Source of the DNA: Cololabis saira
Lineage: Eukaryota > Chordata > Actinopteri > Beloniformes > Belonidae
Assembly (NCBI RefSeq): GCF_033807715.1
Contig: NC_084590.1
Span: 4,211,577-4,275,576 of the forward strand
Direction: 5' to 3'
Length of the DNA: 64,000 nt
The stretch's first letter is position 1; each line of letters begins with the position of its first letter. The notes beneath the pieces were generated by a model. The model saw only the letters and a program-made list of their open reading frames with translations, searched no databases and had not been told where the DNA came from. Below are positions 56,453 through 64,000 of this stretch, piece by piece. The position numbers and the translations under genes are program-made.

Positions 56453-59279
56453 GCCATAAAGGGTTATAATAAGTATTTTAGTATGGCCGACTATTTTTTA
56501 AATAGTGTAAAGTTCAGGAACTGGATCACTATTTTCTTCGACACTGCAAACCACATGGAATGGGGGTAAACTGTATTTCTTTAATTTCTTTTTTATGTAA
56601 CAAAAATAATTTAAAAAATAGTTCGCTTATAAAAGCCCTAAAAGCGTTTTGGATAGATATGTACGGGGAACCCATGAATATACAAGCCTCACGTCTGTTA
56701 TTGTCTGTTTTACGTCGTCTCGTCAAAAATGCCATTATTATGTTGACGTTATAGCAAGTTCATCACACGTTTAGTAAGATGTGTGTGCGTGTGTTTCGTG
56801 ATCTCGGCTGTAACTGTTGCTGGTTTTGCTGTTTTTCCTCCCGCAGGCGGTTCGGCACCAAGTGCGGCGGCTGCTCGCAGGGCATCTCCCCCAACGACCT
56901 GGTGCGCAGGGCCCGCAGCAAGGTGTTCCACCTCAACTGCTTCACCTGCATGATGTGCAACAAGCAGCTCTCCACCGGCGAGGAGCTCTACATCATAGAC
57001 GAGAACAAATTTGTTTGCAAAGACGATTATCTAAGTAACGCCAGCGTAAAAGACAGCAACCTCCTCTCAGGTACGAGGCAGCGCTGCGCGCCCGGGTGTG
57101 TGTGTAACTGTGTGTGTGTGTGGTGGGGGGGTAATGGGAACAAGGCTATAAGATAAAATAAAATGAGCTGTTCTTATGTCTAAAAATAATAATAATTCAT
57201 TGCTTAGTTGTGGATGATAAATGTAAACCCATAATTGCTGGTTATGCTGGGGGAAGGACTGGTTCGTGATTCCAGCTGGGGTTTAGTCCCCGCCGACCTT
57301 TGACAGCCACTTTGACCTCTCTTACCAGCTCAGGGACATTTCAGGGTTTCTACATTTTATCCGTGCCACCAATTTTAAAGCATTATTTATATTTATATCT
57401 GTCTATATTTACCTATTTACTGTAGAGTGAGCGATAAGAACCGAATCAAATCCCATGTTTTGTCTGACATGACTTGGCCAAATAAACGTGATTCTGATTC
57501 TGATTAAGTGAGACATTTGTTTCCTGTTTCTAAAACGTTTACTTCATCAACGGTAGGGGGTTCGAAACTCATTCCCTGGTAAAAGATGACATTTCAAGCG
57601 GCACATGTGTTTTGGAGCAAAGCAGTTATTCACTGAGCTCAATGTACCGTCAATGAACCGAGTTGTTTGTAATGTGCAGATTCAGAGACTGTATCCAAAC
57701 AGGATGTTTAAAAGTTATTTGTTTTTCAAACATCAGTGGTTGGGGATGGGCTGAAGGTAAAAAAGCCTTTTAGTGTAGCTTTAACGACTTCCATGTGCCA
57801 GATTTGTCACCTCTGAAACGGGATCCAACAGAGCAGATCTAGGAGTTTATGAAATGTGCTCACAGTGTGTTCCTCTGAGTGAAGATATGGAATAAATGAA
57901 ACTAAATTAAAAGAACAAGATGACATTTTCTGGACTATTTCACATTATGCTCTTTAGGACAGTTTGGGGAAGTTAGGTCGGGAGTTTTATTGGTTTCTGA
58001 TGATATGTATGTGAATGTGTTGCAGTGACTACATGCAGCGACCCCAGCTTATCCCCGGACTCCCAGGACCAGCTGCAGGACGACGTGGTCCTAAAGGACA
58101 CGGAGATCGCCGCCCTGTCCGACAAGGAGACGGTGAACAACGAGAACGACGACCAGAACCTGGGCGGGAAGCGGCGCGGCCCGCGGACCACCATCAAGGC
58201 CAAGCAGCTGGAGACGCTGAAGGCGGCGTTCGCCGCCACGCCGAAGCCGACGAGACACATCCGGGAGCAGCTGGCGCAGGAGACCGGCCTCAACATGCGG
58301 GTGATCCAGGTGAAGGAGCCCCGCAAACATCCCCCTTCTCCTTTCTGTTTTAGGTTTCATCTCAGAATGGTTCATTGATAAGCCAAGTGCTCCTCTGAAT
58401 CTGTCTGAAATAGGTCCAAAATTATGGAAATAGAATTCAGAGACACCCACAGGTGGAGGAGCGGTGCGCTCTTGCGCGCTTTTTTCCGTTTTACAGGGCG
58501 TTACGCACCCACTGAAAGGTGTGATGTAACAGATTATATTTTATGGAAACACGTCCCTGCCAGGCTGCCAGACCTCCTCCCAAATTTCTTTTTTTTTTTT
58601 TTGGTGTGGGGTGGGGGGTGTCCTGTCCGTCACCCCCTCAACCCCACCTCCCCACCCCGCCCATGATCACTCCCACCTTTCACATGCGTTTACCCCCTCT
58701 TTAAAAAGGAATCACCCTCCCCTTCAAACTGCACGGTCACATTGAATTCATTAAAGCAAAAAGATTGGCCCGCGAATGAGGTTCATTTGGAAACGGGGTA
58801 ATTTATATGGGTATTTTTGATTCTTGGCGCGCGCAACGGGGCCGGGTGGCCAACTGGCGCCGGCTGCTGGGAGCGCTGGGAGCGCTGGGAGCGCTGGGGG
58901 TGCTGGCGCGGAGCTGCGCACACGTTTTGCGACCACATTTAGCCGTGCTGTGAGCTTTTCCAGCCAAGTGGAAGAGGAGAAATCTGTTTCAAGGGTCTTC
59001 AGATTGTCTCCTCACCCCTCTGAAGTATACATAAGAACTGAATGAAGGTACAAAAGAAACAAGATAGAGTATTATCATTATTACTATTATTATTATTATT
59101 ATTATTATTATTGTTGTAATTATTAGTATCATATTTTTGTATTTTGAAATGGTTTTAGTCAAATCCTAATAGTAATAGTCTCTGGTTTCATTATCAAGGA
59201 AAAAAGTTTCCTTTGCGAAAGGAAATTAGTAATCTGTAGATTTTTCTAGATGCGGTTTTCTAGATTTTTTTTGTGTCGA

Positions 59280-59355
<76 letters not shown>

Positions 59356-61851
59356 TCTTTTTTTAAGGTCTCGGCTTAACGTTTAGACGCAAAAGGTTCG
59401 GAATTGCAGGGGACTCTCGATGTGGCAGTGGTGAAGTAAAAGTAGGCTATCTAACATGTGAATGTGGAGGGTGGGGGTGGGGGGAGGAGGCTTTGGGGGG
59501 GGCATAATTAAATGAAGCCAGTCGATAGATGAGGAAATGATAACCGCCAAGGCCCGGTAATATATTGGTAACAACCCTCCTATTAAGTATTAATTGGAGA
59601 TTTTCAGCCTCTCCTGCCGTATAGTGTGCAGTTGAAGTAAGTGGAGGGCTAAAAGATCTTGGGGGGAGTGTGGGCTGGGAAGGGCTGGGGTGTTAGGTGC
59701 CACACCAGCCCCTGAAACGTTAATTGGGCGCAGTTTTCTCCACCGCACAGCCTTGCGGATTTAACATACCATGCCGTAAAATACACAGAAAAGCAGTTAG
59801 TGAAGCCAGTAGGTGCAGGTGCCAAGGTAAATATAAAAACTAATTACCTCTCCCTTTGAACGAGGGATCACGTTTCACAATGAAGTTTATTTGCATGACT
59901 TATTTGAAAAATAATCCAATTGTCTTTGTTTAGATATGTATTCAGAGCTAAGCACCTCTCTCTCAGACCCTCCTCATCCCCGGCACCTCTTCATTTCTAG
60001 CTCTCCTTTTTTAATCTCTGAGCAGAATATTGGCATGCAGTCAAAATGGCGACAGCAGCTTGCGGGAATTAGATATGTGTACATACATGGGAGTATATAT
60101 GTTTGCATTTGTGTGTGTGCAGGTGTGGTTCCAGAACCGACGCTCCAAAGAGAGGCGCATGAAGCAGCTGAGCGCGCTGGGCGCGCGGCGGCACGCGTTC
60201 TTCCGCAGCCCGCGGAGGATGCGCACCCTGGTGGACCGGCTGGAGCCCGGGGAGCTCATCCCCAACGGGCCCTTCTCTTACTACGGAGGTAGGACTCTTA
60301 TTCTGGTTAAAGTCAATATCAATAGTTTCATGTACTCTAAAGTGTTTCCCCCATAGAATAGAATAGAATACTTTATTGTCGCTATGCATGGGTACAGTGA
60401 GATTAAAAGCAGCATCACCTTTCCAGTGTAAAACAGTGCAAACAGATACAAGACATATAAATAATATAAAAAAGTTAAGGTGCCTTTTTTAAAATAGTCA
60501 AATCAAAGACCTGAGATCCAGATAATTACACATATTTACACATGTGGTGGAATATTGCACAGATACTCCGGGAAAAAGGTATTGCATGGTAAAAAAACAG
60601 TAATTGCACATGAAGACGTTTACATTTTGTTCAGGGCGATTATGGCTTTAGGGAAAAAGCTGGTTTTGCATACAGAAAAGAACAGCAATTTAATTATTGT
60701 GAAAATGACATGAGGTCTGATGTCAGTGTTTAATGTTGTAGTCAAGTAATGTTTTTCAAAATCTCATCCGAGTGTCGCACTTTATGTCATAGAAAAGCTT
60801 TTTATGACTGTTTAAAGATATCCCCATGCATTTAAAAATAGTTAACATTTAATGAGATTGTCTATTCTTGCTTAATATTACAAGTTTGTATCTTTATTTA
60901 TAACAAAACAAAAGTGCAATTAGAAAATTTGACATTATTGGGTTTGCGTCACCTTATCAAGGGGTTTTGGGGAAATAAGTGAACAGGAAGTTTTGCTTTA
61001 AGTATAGTTCACCCACATCTGAATGATTTAATAGCAACACCAACTCTATCTTTAAATGCTTTGATATATTCGATCATTTTCACTGGGTTTCATTTGTGTT
61101 TGGGCTTATGTCCTTTCTGCTGAAGCAGAGTCCAATAATATTCTGCTGAATTGAAAAAAGTCAGTCTCAGTAGGCAGAACTGCTGATGAAATGGCCCCCA
61201 TTTTAATTAATTTTGTGACCACGTTGTTCTCCCCACCCAATTGCAGTTTTGATTTAAGTGTAATGTGCTCTGTGACTAATGTAGCAAGGCAAGGGTCTCT
61301 CTCTCCCTGTCTCTCTCTGTCTGTCTCCCTCTCTTTCTCTCCCAAATACAAATCAAGCTATATATATTCAATGAATTCCTTGACATTCCTGGAATTATTT
61401 TTGCTCATCCATTGTTCTCGCTCAGAGCCCAGTGCTGATTTCTTCTCATTCTTCTCCTCTTGGATCAGCAGATTATCAGAGCGAGTATTACGGTCCAGGA
61501 GGGAACTATGACTTTTTCCCTCAGGGGCCTCCGTCATCGCAGGCCCAGACCCCCGTTGACCTCCCCTTCGTGCCCTCCTCAGGCCCCACGGGGACCCCCC
61601 TGGGAGGCATGGACCACCCCTTGCCGGGCCACCACCCCTCCAGTGAGGTACAACGCTTTTCTGACATTATGTCCCACCACCCGGGGGAGTCGCCGAGCCC
61701 CGAGCCTGGAATCCCGGGGCCTTTGCACAGCATCTCATCAGAGGTTTTTGGCCCCAGCCCACCATTTACCTCACTGTCGCTGAACAGCAGCGGATACAAC
61801 AGCCACCTGTCTCACCAACCCTCAGAAATGAACGAGGGAACGGTGTGGTAG
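55013..61851 (+). CDS. lhx1: LIM/homeobox protein Lhx1 (five exons, 407 aa)
   Basis: LIM-homeodomain transcription factor of the nucleus that acts in gastrula organiser, kidney and neuronal specification and binds LDB cofactors through its LIM domains. CDS join: 55013-55182, 56847-57070, 58026-58309, 60123-60288, 61472-61851. All junctions are GT/AG and in phase, 1224 bases with stop TAG. LIM1 ligands are C4, C7, H25, C28, C31, C34, C51, D54. LIM2 ligands are C63, C66, H85, C88, C91, C94, C114, D117. The homeodomain spans about 181-240, with W228, N231 and R233 in the recognition helix. The tail '[19 protein letters not shown]' and the end 'MNEGTVW' identify Lhx1 rather than Lhx5. It is probably the lhx1a paralogue. 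The start ATG has a strong context (AAAGCCATGG). Length agrees with vertebrate Lhx1 (about 400-406). Confidence 0.97.
55183..56846 (+). other. lhx1 intron 1
   Basis: Contains a TAAT-rich block at 55725-55800 ('gctaataagctttgattagc', 'gtaattaaaagcttgttaat') and a FoxH1-type AATAAACA at 55684-55691. An (ATT)n run lies at 56381-56453. In frog the homologous intron holds an activin-response element (established knowledge). Whether this intron has the same role is inference. Confidence 0.5.
56381..56453 (+). repeat. (ATT)n microsatellite in intron 1
   Basis: About 24 ATT units with no retroelement body upstream. Confidence 0.95.
56847..57070 (+). CDS. lhx1: lhx1 exon 2: LIM2
   Basis: Acceptor CCCGCAG|GCGG. 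Codes Arg57 (completed) to Ser131 plus one base: '[20 protein letters not shown]', '[20 protein letters not shown]', '[17 protein letters not shown]'. All LIM2 ligands are present. Donor CTCAG|GTACGA at 57071. Confidence 0.97.
57071..58025 (+). other. lhx1 intron 2
   Basis: 955 bases. A GT/G-rich run follows the donor. The LINE tail at 57395-57506 is the only mobile fragment. The acceptor is TGTTGCAG at 58018-58025. Confidence 0.8.
57395..57506 (+). mobile_element. LINE 3' tail in lhx1 intron 2, (GATTCT)n
   Basis: 'tgtctgacatgacttggcca', 'aataaacgtgattctgattc' and 'tgatt' share the tail type of the LINE at 13025-14216. It is a sense insertion of about 110 bases with an AATAAA that evidently does not end the gene. 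Confidence 0.6.
58026..58309 (+). CDS. lhx1: lhx1 exon 3: linker and homeodomain helices 1-2
   Basis: Codes Val132 to Gln226: '[20 protein letters not shown]', '[20 protein letters not shown]', '[20 protein letters not shown]' and on to 'NMRVIQ'. The linker is acidic. The exon ends inside the recognition helix between homeodomain positions 46 and 47, the usual place in LIM-homeobox genes. Donor CCAG|GTGAAG at 58310. Confidence 0.97.
59280..59355 (+). repeat. (ATT)n microsatellite in intron 3
   Basis: About 25 ATT units. Confidence 0.95.
59500..59790. promoter_or_regulatory. Candidate intronic enhancer
   Basis: A unique block with 'gcataattaaatgaagccag', 'gaaatgataaccgccaagg', 'ggtaatatattggtaac', 'aagtattaattggag' and 'acgttaattgggcgc' strings together homeodomain and GATA-like cores without simple repeats. 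It looks like a conserved non-coding element. Conservation was not tested. Confidence 0.4.
60123..60288 (+). CDS. lhx1: lhx1 exon 4: recognition helix end and basic linker
   Basis: Codes Val227 to Gly281 plus one base: '[20 protein letters not shown]', '[20 protein letters not shown]', '[15 protein letters not shown]'. '[16 protein letters not shown]' is the Lhx1-specific segment that differs from Lhx5. Donor GGAG|GTAGGA at 60289. Confidence 0.97.
60289..61471 (+). other. lhx1 intron 4
   Basis: 1183 bases. A reversed LINE tail lies at 60353-60680. A pyrimidine-rich TCTC run sits at 61296-61340. The acceptor GGATCAGCAG ends at 61471. Confidence 0.8.
60353..60680 (-). mobile_element. LINE 3' UTR fragment, reverse orientation
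   Basis: Begins with (GAATA)n and 'ctttattgtcgctatgcatg', 'gtacagtgagattaaaagca', continuing to 'ggctttagggaaaaagctg'. On the minus strand this is a LINE 3' end closing in TATTC repeats, a frequent fish type. Antisense to lhx1, so its signals should not affect the transcript. Confidence 0.6.
61472..61851 (+). CDS. lhx1: lhx1 exon 5: C-terminal activation region
   Basis: Codes Asp282 (completed) to Trp407 and TAG at 61849-61851: '[20 protein letters not shown]', '[20 protein letters not shown]', '[20 protein letters not shown]', '[16 protein letters not shown]'. Tyr/Pro/Ser-rich and closely like vertebrate Lhx1 tails. Confidence 0.97.
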
Positions 61852-63450
61852 CTTTCTCTCGCAGCGCGGACTCTACTGGCCAGAGATCGAGTGGCGGAGG
61901 ATTGAGGCGGTTTGGTGTTACTGGGGGGCTAAGGGTCTAGAAGAAGGGACGAGGAAATTGACAGGGTTAGGGGGAATTGCCATTAAAAAAGTTATTTTTC
62001 TTTTTATATTTATTTATTTATTTCTTCATTTTGATTTCTTTTTCATTTTACCTTTTTGTTTTCTCTAAAAGTTTGTGTTCAGTATTGTACGAGTGGGTGT
62101 TTTTCACTGCTTCTTTCAACTCCTCACCTACGTTACATCCAAAAACTGGACTTTGAAATAAAAGGAGAAAAAAAAGAAAAGCAAAACTAGGCAAGACTGC
62201 TAAATGAACACCCCATTCTCCTTTTATTTGGACTTTGTGGGTCACCCCTGTTTTTTTTCCTGCTGATTCCTGTCGGTGCCCCATCACTGCGACCAAACCC
62301 TGCAACACATACCGGTGTGCTGTAAAAAAAGAAAAAACAGCCCACTCTTGAAACTCCAATAGTAAGTCCCGAACAAGAAAACATCACCGGCTATTGTCAA
62401 AGACTTGAATAGCTTTACAGAGAAAAGAAAAGGAGCTGAGGGTTGTTTATGTGCTGACCTGGCACTTTAGGAAGCGGCATTCAGACGACGTGAGAGAAAC
62501 TGGACGTGTCCTTATTTATTCAGAAGCTCCTCAGACCTCTTGCCGATCAAGGCTCTGCCATACTGACACTTAACCTTTTTCACAGTACAGTTCTGAAGGC
62601 CAGAGGAAACATTTTCACGTGGACTATATTTGTTTTGTTTTGGTTTCAGAAGTTCCACCAAACCCGAGGAAATCCGCCTTTAAAAGGCAAAAAACCAGTT
62701 AAACCCTCAATGGATTGCAAACCCTTTATTGAAAATGAAAATGAACTTGAAATGTTGAGATGAAGTCTACCTTCTAAAAGTCCTCTGTTGGGTTCTAAAC
62801 GGGACTTAGAACAGTCAACTGTTTACGTAACCTATTTAATTCAGGAGTCCAGAAGTCTTGACAACCATGTTTTAGAACCTCTTGATTCACATAAAAATGT
62901 TCCAAGCAACCAACCAAACTTTTGTATTGATTTCATTTATATTGTATGGAGATGAAAACACATTTGCTGAGGTTGTGGTTCACTGTGCTAGTTTGTACAA
63001 GATGTTGTTTACAGAAAAGGAAAAAAAAACTGCTAAAAACACAAGTAAAGTAGATATTTGCCAAATTTAAAAAGATAGCACAAATGCTGTTAAAGTGCTA
63101 GGCACCATTATCACAGTATGTATTGAAACCAACTAAGTGTTCAAAGGAGCAATTGACTTCTAATTGTTTTTTTAGTCTGCTGATGATGCATTCATAAAAT
63201 TGTTAATATAACATATTTAGGTTTTATTTTTGTGTCTTCAAAGAAGAAAAATCCAAACTATTAAAAACTGATGGTCAAATTTGCAGCGATTAGCTGCTAC
63301 ATCTCTTTGAATTTCAAGCCCTCATGGTATGTCTTTTATTGTTTCAATAAACCTAAACTTATGTGACCTCCCTTGCATATTAGACCATTCACTGTATAAA
63401 TTCAACATGTTGAGAAAATGTGTTTCTAATAAAACTAGAAAAACATATGT
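61852..63450 (+). other. lhx1 3' UTR
   Basis: T-rich sequence after the stop. AATAAA occurs at 62157-62162, 63346-63351 and 63428-63433. The latter two would give a UTR of about 1.5-1.6 kb. TGTTTAC at 62820-62826 and TGTTTACA at 63006-63013 match the miR-30 seed. Frames here (62048-62763) are not genes. Confidence 0.6.
63346..63433 (+). terminator. Distal polyadenylation signals of lhx1
   Basis: Two AATAAA hexamers (63346-63351, 63428-63433) in an AT-rich context follow the conserved 3' UTR. Which one is used cannot be told from sequence. The AATAAA at 62157 may serve a shorter form. Confidence 0.5.
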
Positions 63451-63454
63451 AATA

Positions 63455-64000
63455 ACATATGTATTTTTGAACATATTTCCTTTAGAGCAGCTATCCTACA
63501 CTTGTTATATTGGATTATATTTTAAAGCTGTGCAGCCGTGGATCTCTGGGCTTTGAAAAATACTGTTAAGGCATTATTCTGACATAATTCTGACATTTTT
63601 GCCTGCATTTAAGTTCGCTTGTCGGGTGAAATAATTGGCCGTAGGAAACACAGTTAAAGGCAAACATTTGTTAGCTTTGATCAGTGGGATTTCAAAACAA
63701 TAAGTGAAACTGAAACAGGAGTTTGGTGAAAAGATGCAAATGAGAAAATAATGAGTTAGAGTTAAAATGTACCTTTTGTCAGAGTTGCAAAGAGATGTGA
63801 CACAGCCCAGCCTTGCAGTGTGATTTTGGGATGCGATATTTCACTTTTTTACTCTCCCCTACATTATTTCACCAGTATCTGAACAGTTCATAGAAAAAAC
63901 GGAGAAAAATGCCTGCACAAAAAAATAAATAAATGTTTCTGTAGATTTCCCTTTCCTCCCAGCTGGGGAGGCATGTATTGGCTGGGCTGGCTGCAGCCGA
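63455..64000. other. Downstream flank of lhx1
   Basis: Unique AT-rich DNA to the window end with no gene recognised. Confidence 0.5.

Larger units (their letters stand above)
58310..60122 (+). other. lhx1 intron 3
   Basis: 1813 bases. It contains a GCTGGGAGC minisatellite at 58866-58906, (ATT)n runs at 59075-59113 and 59280-59355, and a repeat-free TAAT-rich block at 59500-59790 (listed separately). The acceptor GTGTGTGCAG ends at 60122. Confidence 0.8.

Noticed and set aside
57395..57506. AATAAA in lhx1 intron 2 as a real polyadenylation site
   Set aside because: It belongs to a LINE tail. Coding exons continue in frame downstream.
55013..61851. Identity as lhx5
   Set aside because: LIM and homeodomain segments are similar, but the linker ([11 protein letters not shown]), '[16 protein letters not shown]' and the C-terminal tail follow Lhx1, not Lhx5.

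Overview
This window looks like teleost fish genomic DNA. The evidence is a five-exon LIM-homeodomain gene with vertebrate splice structure, dense hAT, PIF/Harbinger, pogo/Tigger and L2-type LINE relics of the kind common in ray-finned fish, and long CA/GT, ATT, TTTC and TGCG microsatellites. I cannot name the species. There is no bacterial or phage content, and no CRISPR array, operon or new defence-type system.

The only intact protein-coding gene is lhx1 (Lim1) on the + strand. Five exons between 55013 and 61851 give a 407-residue protein: LIM1, LIM2, acidic linker, homeodomain and a conserved C-terminal tail. The splice sites are canonical and the reading frame is continuous. A GC-rich proximal promoter (inverted CCAAT box, palindromic CRE) lies near 54.1 kb. 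The long 5' UTR carries several short upstream ORFs. The 3' UTR of about 1.6 kb has several AATAAA signals and two matches to the miR-30 seed.

From 1 to about 47.6 kb I find no host gene. The region is a layered deposit of mobile elements: (i) a Harbinger relic at 3.7-4.5 kb; (ii) a hAT-like element at 8.7-11.2 kb that contains a second repeat, which itself contains a LINE tail; (iii) a Tigger pseudogene and a LINE fragment at 11.8-14.2 kb; (iv) a decayed LTR element (LTR, primer site, gag) at 17-18.9 kb, cut by a LINE; (v) TTAA-flanked non-autonomous elements at 15.8, 19.2, 21.4 and 31.5 kb; (vi) a Harbinger Myb-like relic and a hAT C-terminal relic at 25.1-26.3 kb; (vii) a hAT element with target duplication at 27.5-28.6 kb; (viii) a TA-flanked element at 36.8 kb and a long inverted-repeat (foldback-like) element at 37.8-38.4 kb; (ix) an L2-type LINE at 40-43 kb interrupted by a hAT element and by one copy of a recurrent 'GGGCCCGAGC' repeat; (x) an L1-like relic on the minus strand at 43.8-45.2 kb. 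The GGGCCCGAGC repeat occurs four times.

From about 47.6 kb to the end, mobile DNA nearly disappears apart from microsatellites and two short LINE tails in lhx1 introns. This fits the usual protection of a developmental regulator's cis-regulatory domain. Several AT-rich, TAAT-rich unique blocks are offered as enhancer candidates, but conservation could not be tested here.
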